A DNA stretch of 64,000 nucleotides from Undaria pinnatifida (taxonomy: Eukaryota > Sar > Phaeophyceae > Laminariales > Alariaceae), in contig JABAKD010000010.1 of NCBI GenBank assembly GCA_012845835.1, forward strand, positions 3,349,288-3,413,287, written 5' to 3'. The notes under the pieces were generated by a model that had not been told where the DNA came from, did not search any database, and saw only the letters and a list, made by a program, of their open reading frames with translations. The position numbers were made by a program, and so were the translations under genes. Shown one piece after another: positions 37,601 through 64,000 of the stretch (positions within the stretch are counted from its first letter, which is position 1; every line of letters starts with the position of its first letter).

Positions 37601-38580
37601 GGTTGCCACAGGCAATCGTGGCAATCCCATGGGTGACCATGGATGGCCATGGACGGCCATGGCAGTGCCATGGGTTGCCATGGGTTGCCACACGCAATCG
37701 TGGCACTCCCATGGGTGGCCATGGATGGCCATGGACGACCAGGACAGTGCCATGGCCGATTATAGCATTGCCATGGGTTGCCACGGGCGATCATGACAGT
37801 CCCATTAGTGACCATGGGTTGCCACGGGCGATCGTGGCAATCCCATGGGTGACCATGGATGGCCATGGACGACGATGACAATGCCATGGCATTGCCATGG
37901 GTTGCCACGGGCGATCACGGCAGTCCCATGGATTACCATGGGTTGCCGCAGGCGTTCGTGAAAATTCTACGGCAATGCGCCGTGGGTTGCCACGGGCGAT
38001 CATGGCAGCACACCATGGGTGACCATGGATGCTCATAGACGACTATGGCATTGCCATGGGTTGCCACGGGCAATTATGGCAGTCCCAATGGTTGACCATG
38101 GGTTGCCACAGGCGAACGTGGCATTGCCATGGGTTCCCACGGGCGATAATTGCAGTCCCATGGGTGAAAATGGGTTGCCACACGCGATCGTGGCAATCCC
38201 AGAGATGACCGTGGATGGCCTTGGACGGCCAGGGTAATGCCATGGGTTGCCATGGGCGACCATGACAGTGCCATGGGTGACCATGGGCGACCATGGCAGT
38301 GCCACGGGTTGCCATGGGTTGCCACAGGCGATCGTTGCAATCGCATGGGTGACCATGGATGGTCATGGATGACCATGGCAGTGCCTTGGGTTGTCATAGG
38401 CGACCATGTTATTTCCATGACGGCTAAACGTGGCAATCCCTTGGGTGACCATGGATGGCCATGGTCGCGCGTGGTATAGCCATGGACGACCATGGGTTGC
38501 CACGGGCGTCCGTGTCATTTCCATGGTGACCCATGGCACTGCATGGGTTGCTCGTGGTACGGCCATGGATGACCACGGGT
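34605..38580. repeat. 4-kb degenerate CCATGG array
   Basis: Nearly continuous variants of short units such as GCCATGGTCACCCATGGCAA. From about 37500 longer units of roughly 100 bp recur, containing GGGTTGCCACGGGCGATCRT and GACCATGGATGGCCATGG. The palindromic hexamer makes every frame read Met, Pro, Trp, His and Gly with few stops on both strands, so long open frames of up to 287 codons are expected by composition. No start context, splice sites or domain supports a gene. Confidence 0.85.
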
Positions 38581-39544
38581 CGGATTCTCCCGGGGGTCGA
38601 ATTGGGTCAGGGTGAGCTGGTCCGACGTGTCATACTTGACAAGGTTTCTCCTTCCTGATGACCCGACCCATGACATTTCGAGCACTTCCTGACCGAACCC
38701 GGCTCGATCCACGAGTTTTTTAAAACCTTCTGACCCGACCCGCGGGCCGGATCATGGCCCACGAAAAGCACTGAAAAAACACGATATATGATACACACCT
38801 TTACTACACCGCCGTAGCAAAAAGCGTACTTTCGGTTTAGACTCATGCTACGATGTATATGCTACCGAGGTATGCCTTTTTTTGTCTGAAACGGTTTCTG
38901 AATGACGGTTTCTGAATGACGGTGCATGCTTCTTAACCCAAAACCGTCGGGAATGCGACATTTCTTTTTACATGATTTCTCGATGTAATGATAGCAGGTT
39001 TACTTTTCTCCACATTAGTTTTTGGGAGGGACACGTCGTATGCTCCTAAAAGTGAGGGGTAGTGTTAGAAAAAAACGTGGTGGCACGCACCTCTATCGTA
39101 GCCTTACACCTTTGTCACCGACCAAGCAGAGGACCACGGGGGGGAGGGTGGCGTTGCAATCGCCGACATGTATATACAGCAAAGCTTCTTCTCTGTTATG
39201 GTTGAGATATACTCACAATGTCGGCTCTAATATTTCCCTCCTCGCTACACTACGAAAAACTCGACTGCCCTCCTGTAGACGGCGAAGAGGTGGCGTCGGA
39301 CGCGGCACGCTCTCATAACCCTGTTCCAAGACCCACACGACCACCACTACCACTGCTTCGCGGCTTCGTACAGAACACCCCCATCCCCACCCCCCCGTCC
39401 CTCAGCTACAGAGTAATACCCGTTGTTGTTTCTGGAGTGGCCACCCCAGAAAACAAAGAAACTCATTGGCGTTGTCATCCATTAACAAGATAGTAGGCAC
39501 AAGGTGCCGAAGTCCGTCTTACGAGCGGTTCTTGGAAGGATGCA

Positions 39545-39850
39545 GGTCACCCTTCATGCGACTCGCCGAACACCTCTCGGCGCTTCGCGCTTGGTGCAAG
39601 CAATGTCTTCCTGGTCGGTGAAAATTCAACGTGCTCCGTCCCGGCATAGTAGGAATGCGAGGGTCTAATAGCTATGATCATACAACTACGGCCATGCATG
39701 AATATCGAGTACCCCCCCCCTCCCCGCGGCGCTTCGCCCTTGGTGCATGCAATGTCTGCCTTTGTCGGTGTAAACCTGACGTGTTCCGTCCCGGCAATGT
39801 AGGGGTGCGCGGGTCTACGGTACGGCCATGCATGAAAATAGTACCCCAAC
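39545..39850 (-). repeat. Rep-E, two tandem copies
   Basis: About 39560-39700 and 39725-39850 share GCGCTTCGCSCTTGGTGCA, GCAATGTCT, CGTGYTCCGTCCCGGCA and CATGCATGAA. A third copy in opposite orientation lies at 43680-43850 inside DHODH. Confidence 0.7.
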
Positions 39851-40009
39851 ACGGCCGCAATAACACCCTGGATGGAACCAATCCAACCACAATCAACCAA
39901 ACAAATACACTGCCGCCACAAGCAATCAAGAAACAATCCATTACGCAAAAAAAAAGTACACTGTAGTTTCGGCAGCGGCTTGTCGTGTCCCAGACCCAGC
40001 AGAAAAATG

Positions 40010-40120
40010 TCGGTTTGACGGCACACTTGTCCCTTGACGTGCAGCCGTCAAGGGCACACGTCAAGGAAATACGTCAAGAACAGCCGTCAAGGACATATGT
40101 CAAGGACAGCCGTCAGAGAC
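40010..40120. repeat. CCGTCAAGG minisatellite
   Basis: Six or so units of GCCGTCAAGGACAYAYGTCA. Related short CCGTCAA words also occur near 29810-29870 and 53275-53400. Confidence 0.65.
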
Positions 40121-40189
40121 CTCCCCAAACTAAAGCTAGGTAAATTCTCTGTAGCTCTCACTTGCAACTCGCGCTGGTGGATATTTATT

Positions 40190-40320
40190 ACTGACGTCAA
40201 CCCTATACCCCTCAACCCAGCCCGACGCAACCCAACCCAGCCCAACCCAGCCCAACCTAACCCAACCCAACCCAACCCAATCTAACCCAACCCCCCCACC
40301 CAATCCAACCCAAAAGCCAT
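40190..40320. repeat. CCCAA pentanucleotide-like tract downstream of DHODH
   Basis: Imperfect run of AACCC, AGCCC and ATCCA units with one poly-C interruption. Lies 3' of the gene in its transcription direction. Confidence 0.8.
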
Positions 40321-40602
40321 TCCATGCATTATTTTCTGTTGGAGATGCCAGTCATCGAATGGGACACGGGGCACGGAGATTCGGCCTCGCGGGGCTGGAG
40401 AGGATCCCCATTTCTTTTTTTTTCGGCGCTGGCGTTAATGCAAAACTCGCATAGCTCGTAATTATTACTCTAGGTCTAAAGAGGCCTGGGCATGGCCAAA
40501 ACTAGACCGTCAACCGACAACTTTGCCCACAAGTTGCCCCGTCGGACCCCAGCCGTAACCCTTCGGCCCGACTTGTGCCGGTTGTTCGGCGCGTCAAACG
40601 AT

Positions 40603-57752
<17,150 letters not shown>

Positions 57753-57957
57753 GGTGTCTTGGCGTGCAAGCAAGCAACACAACCTTTGAAGAACGGGCTG
57801 CTGCGATGCGACCCTGCGATGCCCGCTTCTGCTTACGAGGGTTTTCCAAGACTTGCGGAGGCGAATATTAACCGGGCAAATTTCGTATTTGAAGTTCCCC
57901 CAAGCGGCGCAAGAGCATCGTGGCCACAGAGACCCACACACACGTGCCTTCACAGAT
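57753..57957. promoter_or_regulatory. Possible bidirectional promoter
   Basis: About 205 bp separate the tentative DHODH start (minus) from the ATG of a plus-strand signal-peptide exon. If both starts are right, this short stretch must hold both promoters. No TATA box is evident. The inference depends on two tentative exons. Confidence 0.25.
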
Positions 57958-58044
57958 ATGAAGACCTCCCGAAGCAAACACATGGGTTGGGTGGCCGTCG
58001 CCCTGGTGCTGCTCGCGCGGTACCTTGCTCTGGCTACGCACCAG
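57958..58044 (+). CDS. Candidate first exon of a secreted or membrane protein (unknown gene)
   Basis: MKTSRSKHMGWVAVALVLLA then RYLALATHQ: a basic start and a hydrophobic core, as in a signal peptide or anchor. It ends in phase 0 at CAG|GTGAAA. No downstream exon was recognised before 60.9 kb, so the gene is not identified. Confidence 0.35.
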
Positions 58045-59104
58045 GTGAAATGTCAGCACACCATTTTTGAAAACGTGTTCCCACCTTTTCCACTATCTTT
58101 CCCGGAGTTCCTCCGCATCGTTCGGAGCTGTATCCTGAGCATTAGATCGTGAGCACATCTCGCGGCATGCGGGGGCAGCGGGGTAGGTTGTGTGCTTGCT
58201 TGAGCTGCTAAAGCCTCTACGGTTCGGTTTATCTTGTTATTGTTTTGCCCGAAGTCAACACCCGATCGCGTGCTTGAAAAAGCAAGTTGCGCTGAGTTTC
58301 CCCGCACAACAGGATCGTATATGTTTCGTGTCCCCAAGATCGGAAAATAATTCAACGGCGCTTTGGATTTGGAGACTGCTGTTGTTGTTGCAGCAGTAGC
58401 AGTAGTATGCTCGAAGTAGAAGGGGGCTTTGCTGGTGGCATGGCCTGGCCGTCTTGCGTGACGTCCGCAGTATTAGCAGCGTTGGGGCGAAGGATTCAGG
58501 TCAGATTTAATGTCGATAGTTGTGAGAGTGTCTCTCCACACTGCCCACGGAACATGAGGGTGACTCCTGTACCGATGCACATCTTCGGCACACACCGGTA
58601 CATGTCCAATACACTAGTACCGACTGTACTATTATAATCACACTTCGACGCGAGCCGACGAGGGCTGAATTATTATCGCGATGAAAAATGAGGCGCGTAG
58701 CGTAGTAGGGAGGGGGGAGAAGAGCCTGTTTAGTGACTACGAATATGAGTTACCATCAGGGAGGGAGAAGGAGAAAGGAAAAGTGCGAAGACAACAGATG
58801 CTATGAGAAAAAGAAAAATACCATGATTTTTTTTCTGTGTGCCAGGTATTATATGTATGGTATCTGTACCAGGTGAGGTATGTAAACAAGCGCTTCGCTC
58901 CGCAGGCGGCGAATGCCGCCCGGTACGCTTGATCAGGAAGGAAAGGTATAACACATTGTGTGAAGCAGACCGAAGTCCACGAATGATTGTAGGTGGAAAC
59001 CGGGGGCTTGAAAATGCCAACAGCATCGCCGCCATGCTCCACGAAGACAACTCGGACGTCCCGCGCACGAGTAAACCGTATATTGTACTTGGTATCTTGC
59101 TGTA
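58045..59104. other. No recognised gene
   Basis: If the plus-strand signal-peptide exon at 57958 is real, its next exons should be here, but none could be assigned. Short open frames only. Confidence 0.4.
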
Positions 59105-59225
59105 GAATTTGCGATGCATATGTTTGCCTCCAGGTTTTGTGACTACAGAGCTTTGTGCGTCTCTTCCTAGGATGATGGATTGACACGGACACTGGTGTGC
59201 TGGATGTTGACGGGTCGAAAAAGCA
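59105..59225 (-). repeat. Rep-D copy
   Basis: GGTTTTGTGACTACAGAGCT and GACACTGGTGTGCTGGATGT. It ends just before the inverted-repeat element at 59236. Confidence 0.6.
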
Positions 59226-59235
59226 GGTTAATAAA

Positions 59236-60643
59236 GGGACATAGTCTCAAAAGGGGGGTATACCTTCGGTTTTTTCGGTCGTTTGGGGCTGCAGGGAAAA
59301 CACGCCCGCGGAACGTGCCCTAAGCTGCCTAAACTTCAATTATGACGCGATGGCACGACACCCGCAGCCATGCCGAGCACGAACGCCGATTATTTTTGGG
59401 GCACGATATTGGGGCTAAAGGGGCCGCGGCGAAAGAGGGAGGGGGCAACAGAATCGTCCTTTTGACTACAACGTGGGGCTTATATCCCACAAAATCTACT
59501 AATTTTATTCTCTACCCCCTCTTGACCACATTTGCCCCCCCTTTGACCAAAAACCGTACCCCCTCTTGACCTATTCTGACACCTTCAAACGTGAGCACAG
59601 CGAGGACGGCTGCACGTTACCGCCCAATGGCGCGAACAGACCACAGGCAGAACATCCAGTGGTTGCGAGTAGCTGCGATCGTTTATATCCGAAAAATGAC
59701 GGAATAGCAAACCTACAAAACGAAACAAATGTTTCAAGCACGAACGCAAATGGCATGCATATTTGCTTCTAGGGAAATGAAATGGGAGATTCAGACCACA
59801 TAACCTTCTAAATTACCAGGCACGTGCTACTCCGGGTGCTGTGCGCGTTGTGCCATTGTCGGGCCGCGGAGAACACACACGCATATCAAAGCGTTCACAA
59901 CGAAGACAACAACCAACGGGTAGGCAAGCCTACCCCCATGGTTGTTGAAGATCAGACCAATTGCATCCTCTTATCCACCACCGAGAACGCTGCGGAGGTT
60001 GTACGATATGATATGAAATGATACGGTATGAGAGTACACGTTGTACAACAGCAGCAGATGTCACCAAATACTGCCGGTTACCCCTGTGAAATCGCGTGGC
60101 GCAGATGCGCACAACAACCAGTACTGGACGTATCGGGAGCAGTGTCGTACTATAATAGTGCCTGTATTCACGGCTGTCGCATACCGGCACTATGGGGGAC
60201 CAGTACAGCACCGACATATACTTCGAGTACTGGTTGTTGTGCTGCTTGCGCCCTCTGTCTGTTTCTCGTTTTTTTTTTCCCTTCGTTTTGCTCGCTTTTA
60301 TTCTGTTGTTCTTCCTTGTCATGGGTTCGCGGGTCAGGGGCAACAGGGGTTGGGGAGGGGCGAGGATTGTTATTTCACACAAGGGGAATCATTTGCACAG
60401 AACCGAGGCCGCAAGCAGCACCACCAGTAATCGTGTGTACCAGTGCTGTACTGGTCCCCCATGGTGACAACCGATACTACGGCGTGCGTGCTCGGCTTGG
60501 CTGCGGATGTCGTGTCATCGCTTCATAATTGAAGTTTAGGCAGCTTAGGGGCAAGCGCTGGCACGTTCCACGGGCGTGTTTTCCCTGCAGCCCCAAATGA
60601 TCGAAAAACCCGGGGGTATACCCCCCTTTTGAGACTATTTCCC
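59236..60643. mobile_element. 1.4-kb element with long terminal inverted repeats (non-autonomous)
   Basis: 59236-59344 and 60525-60643 are inverted copies of one another, beginning GGGAMATAGTCTCAAAAGGG and GGTATACC and ending CCTAAACTTCAATTATG. The core of about 1.2 kb has only short open frames and no transposase likeness. It resembles a foldback or large MITE-type DNA element. No certain target duplication was identified. Confidence 0.75.
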
Positions 60644-60967
60644 TATTGCTTGTATGTCGGAACGCTAAGGCGTTTTGTGGTGGAATCGGGTGTAGAAGGC
60701 TATTTCGGGCGTAGCATTTTCATTTATTATGCAATATATTTTTTGTCTACGTGCATTCTAACAACGGCGTCGATGCCATGGCTACAAGAGTATGTCCTGT
60801 GTCCTGTGTGGCTGACCGCAACGTTCACACATGTAGCCGTCGCTGCGACTCTTTCAGTGCCAACCGCTAGCCCAACCCAAACGAATTCGAGATCGTTTTA
60901 AGTGAGCCGCAAAACCCGGCCCCCACCTCTGTACAAGAGAAGAAAATTGGAAACGTTTCGCAGTGCG

Positions 60968-61030
60968 ATGAAGCGCGCTTCCCCTGGGTATTTACACTTA
61001 CTCCTATTTGTATCCCCTGCTGTTGTTTCC
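60968..61030 (+). CDS. PDI-like gene exon 1 (signal peptide)
   Basis: 21 codons with a hydrophobic core LHLLLFVSPAVV. Phase 0 to exon 2 across a 50-nt intron that ends in CGCGCTTCCAG. Confidence 0.7.
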
Positions 61031-63964
61031 GTACGTTCGTCGCCCCCTGTGTGCCCTCCTCCCCCCGGGCGCGCTTCCAGGGTTTCCTCGCGAGTGCAGA
61101 GGAGGCGGAAGAAGGACTTACATCCGGCACAGACGGCTTGAGGGCCCCTCCGGCGGAGAGGCCCAAGGTCGAGCATAGGGGGGCGGTAGGAGCGGAAGGG
61201 GGCGAGGGCCTTGGCGGTGGCGATGATGGCGATGAGCACATGCCGCGAGTCACCGTGCACGTGTTGACGGAGGAGAACTTCGAGAGGATCACGCGGGTGG
61301 CGACGGGAGCTACCACCGGAGACTGGTTCGTCGGTAAGGCGCTCTTGCACATGTAGAACAAGCCACGGCCAGCTGCAGTGGGCGGGGGGGGAAAGGGCAG
61401 ACGAGGCTTGTGATACAGAGACCAAGAGCGCTTCGTTTTGCGTTGGCGGTAAAATGGTTGCGTGGAGGCTTTTGGTTTGGCGATGCGACGTGACGCGGGT
61501 ACATTACGGTCTGCGCGCGCGCGCGTCGTTACGGTAGATATTCGTCGTCTACATGTTGTTGCTGTGGCAAGACGCTGCTCTCCTGCCCAACTTCCGAATG
61601 GGCGTGTTGTAGTGGCCTTGATTTTTTCTTTTTCGAGTCGCGGTCGAGCAAGAAAAAACCGTGCCTGGAATACCGATCACAGAACAATGCATACGTAATT
61701 TCATAGTCAAAGTTGAGCCAGGTGTATCTTGGTGCCCTCAACCGTTCGCCCCTCACGTCTCCCCCGTATTTCCGTCGGCTCGGGGGATACCCTCCGCTAT
61801 CGTATGCCATCCAAGCCGCCTGCAGCCACCCTCACGAAACCGAAAACGCCCGTTTCGTCTCTCCCCCTTCTTGTCCACCGTCACCGCCGCCCGTTGCCTC
61901 CTTCTTATTCCTCGCTCCGCTCTCCTTTTTTTGGCTCTTGAAACCTTCGGCCTTTTGTTGGCTCCTCGCGGTGGTGGTGATGTGAAAAACGCCAACGCCA
62001 ATGTCTAAATGGATGCGATTACAACTCGGCGCCTGGTACGTGTGCTGACGGTTTCCGCCGATTCGCCCTCTCGACGACAGATTTCTCCGCTGTCTGGAGC
62101 GGTGAGTTGGCGTCCTCTTCAGAGTCTCGAGGCGTTTTTGGACGGGGCCACGAAAACCCATGGGAACCCTGCTGTGCGTTGAAGTAGAGAGGGAGGCAGG
62201 GAGGGGATCTAACTCGCTGATTCGTTTTGACCTTATGGACCGTTTTCGTCTGGTTTTAGGTTTTTGGAGGCTTTGGCTTGGAGGGGCGGAGGGGCGACGT
62301 TTTTTTTTTTGTCGTTGTGGACAGAAAAAACCCCAGCGTGAAACACTGGCACGGTGCGGTGGTGCTTTGTTGCACGGCAATACACTGTTGCGTCGGAGGT
62401 GTCGTGCTGATTATATGGACACCTCACTTGTGTGTTGGGTGGCCCTTGTGATGGCCGTCGTCGATTAGATGCTAAAAGTTGGAAAAAAAATATGTCCGCC
62501 ACTTCACACGCGTTAAGGCTGCGATGTTAATCTCTTTTGGGACTCTAGAGCGAAACATTTCGAAACAAAAGATATCAGGATCATGGCATCGACCAAACGA
62601 ACCAACCCGGGCGGCTAAGACAAAGGATGTGTTCGAACTGCTGGAGAGTCATCCCGCGCTCTAGGGGTGCAGCAGCAGAAGGTTCTAAGATATTTCTGAG
62701 CTCCTATCATGAGGTCAACATCAATATCAACATCAACGTCAGTTGGAGCACCATCACAACCCGAAGCATGACTTCGAAAAGACATTCGTTCGCGCAACCC
62801 GACCAATATGTCATAAAATTATCATACAAAAAACCGATAGTGCCACCCTTGAGGAGCTCGACCGCACTATACAAAGCTCAGAAACGTTTTGGTTCAAAAA
62901 CAATTCAGCCCCTTCCGCACTGTAGAGGGATGGCTCTGTACGGCACGCGCTCGGCTACGGCAGAGGTGCTCCCTGCTTCGATGAGCTCTATGCCCCACCC
63001 AAAAAACGGATTTTGGAGAAAAGCAAAAAGTGCTCTACAGAATCCGATTTACACAATATACATGGCCTATGTGTGCAAAATACGCCTTTTTTTTGAAAAA
63101 TAAAAAAATGGCGAAATTTTCGACGATTCCGGGTGAAAAGGCTCCGCTATTCAGAAGAAGAATTTTCGCCAATAAAAGGTATACCGTATACCTCTATCGT
63201 AGCAGCACGCGTCTGGCACGCGCTCAGCGTGACGATGTGACGCCTGCAGGGTGGCACGCTCTTCCTAGGCGGGTTTCAAGTGAAGCGATCTCTTTTCGCG
63301 GGTATTATCACGGGGGGGGGGGGACGTAGCGATGAGGACCCAATGGCCATAATCTGATGGATACGATAGAGGGTGCGCGCACCCATTTTTTTCTGCTGAG
63401 GATGTTTCGCGTGCAAGGAGCTCTTTTTTTTTTTTTCTCTTCTTTTTTTTTTTGTTGCTTTTTTGAGGCAAAAAAAATAATTCTGAGGGAAATGGACAAG
63501 TGGAACCCGATGGCCTAGGTCTATAAATTTTTTTTATCAGATTGCGAAACGGGAATGACGCGACACGTGACTCCGGTTTTGAGTGAAGGAGGGTCAAGGA
63601 GCTCCGTCATTCAGGAACAGAAATTGCCGGATAGGGCTACCTCTGTCGTAGCACCCTGTTCCAATACGGTCGGTCCAATAAAAAGCACGGGGAGCACATA
63701 TATTTTTCTTCGTGTGTGTCTTAGGGCCTGAGCACTGTGTTTCCCCGTAGGAAATCACTTTACCTCTGGGTCCCCAAGTAAAGGGTACCAGTGTTGCATT
63801 TCCAAGGAACAATAGCAGCAGACGGGAAGTCAAGGTCGGTTTTCAACCGTCGATACGCACCAGTGACGAGCACTTCGCGCGTCTTTCACCGTCGCCTTTC
63901 AACGCCTGCAGGACACTCCAAGAAGCTGGAAGGCACTTGGAGGACGCTCGCTGAGAAGCTGGCG
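60968..63964 (+). CDS. ER thioredoxin/PDI-like protein, 5' part (gene runs off the window)
   Basis: Exon 1 (60968-61030) encodes MKRASPGYLHLLLFVSPAVV plus S, a signal peptide, with donor TCC|GTACGT. A 50-nt intron follows. Exon 2 (61081-61333) encodes an acidic linker and then VTVHVLTEENFERITRVATG, ATTGDWFV, the strand and helix that precede the active site in PDI-type thioredoxin domains; it ends in phase 1 at TCG|GTAAGG. An exon at 63912-63964 encodes HSKKLEGTWRTLAEKLA, the helix that follows the active site, with donor GCG|GTGAGC. The expected FYAPWC piece was not found between them. The last exon starts GHS, so the site would be CGHS rather than CGHC. Role inferred: oxidative folding or holding of proteins in the ER. 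Confidence 0.75.
61081..61333 (+). CDS. PDI-like gene exon 2
   Basis: 84 codons plus 1 nt. A Gly/Glu-rich linker, then HVLTEENFERITRVATGATT and GDWFV, a clear match to the first half of a PDI-type thioredoxin fold. Confidence 0.78.
61334..63911. other. Long intron(s) of the PDI-like gene
   Basis: Searched by eye on the plus strand for a piece encoding FYAPWC before a GT; none found. Holds unassigned sequence, a GCGCGC run near 61514, T-rich runs near 63430 and an end resembling the 20123 MITE near 62790. Confidence 0.45.
63912..63964 (+). CDS. PDI-like gene exon after the active site
   Basis: Two bases plus 17 codons, (G)HSKKLEGTWRTLAEKLA. Acceptor CGCCTGCAG, donor GTGAGC. It resembles the GHCKKLEPTWEELA region of PDI domains with Ser in place of the second active-site Cys. 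Confidence 0.65.
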
Positions 63965-64000
63965 GTGAGCTAGCGAGATCTACAACGTCCTTGCTTTGTT

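Larger units (their letters stand above)
38581..40602. other. 3' flank of DHODH
   Basis: A short GACCCGACCC minisatellite (about 38640-38760), the Rep-E tandem, the CCGTCAAGG and CCCAA arrays. A plus frame from ATG 39218 (91 codons) has no family resemblance and is left unassigned. Confidence 0.5.

Noticed and set aside
40190-40320. Telomere-like repeat
   Set aside because: AACCC units are irregular and lack a constant TTAGGG- or TTTAGGG-type unit; more likely an ordinary microsatellite.
60867-61425. Long minus-strand frames of 164 and 175 codons
   Set aside because: Antisense shadows of the plus-strand PDI-like exon 2, which has the clear family match and splice sites.

Overview
The window is eukaryotic nuclear DNA. 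Its genes are broken into short exons (37 to 253 nt) separated by introns that reach several kilobases, with GT-AG and a few GC-AG borders. Very little of it codes for protein. Most long open frames are low-complexity or repeat artefacts; the real exons were recognised by protein family, splice-site position and agreement of codon phase. Intron-rich genes, a secreted-type alpha-carbonic anhydrase, GC-AG introns and dense SINE/MITE/minisatellite content suggest a photosynthetic protist, perhaps a brown alga or another stramenopile. The lineage is inference; a dinoflagellate or haptophyte is not excluded.

Layout. (1) 7758 down to 6216, minus strand: the first two exons of a Miro-type (mitochondrial Rho) GTPase; the rest was not found and must lie further left. 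(2) 12.5-11.9 kb, minus: a decayed BED zinc-finger gene, probably a transposase remnant. (3) About 27.2 (or 23.7) down to 15.1 kb, minus: an alpha-carbonic anhydrase with all zinc ligands visible. (4) 27.2-40.6 kb: no gene recognised. It holds a tiny LTR element of TRIM type, degenerate relatives of it, several copies of a dispersed repeat (Rep-A), and a 4-kb array built on CCATGG. (5) 57.75 down to 40.6 kb, minus: a class 2 dihydroorotate dehydrogenase in nine exons over about 17 kb. Its introns carry a (CAGA)n microsatellite, minisatellites, MITE-like elements, three decayed copies of the end of exon 7 and two unexplained coding-like segments. (6) 57958-58044, plus: a possible signal-peptide exon diverging from the dehydrogenase. 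(7) 59.2-60.6 kb: a 1.4-kb element with about 110-bp terminal inverted repeats. (8) 60968 to the right edge, plus: the start of an ER thioredoxin/PDI-like gene.

The genes are unrelated housekeeping functions: pyrimidine synthesis in mitochondria, CO2 hydration, mitochondrial dynamics and ER protein folding. The notable content is in the repeats: a tRNA-derived SINE family, a TRIM-like LTR family, at least three inverted-repeat element types, a 150-bp dispersed family, a strongly over-represented short palindrome TACCWGGTA, and exon fragments multiplied inside an intron.
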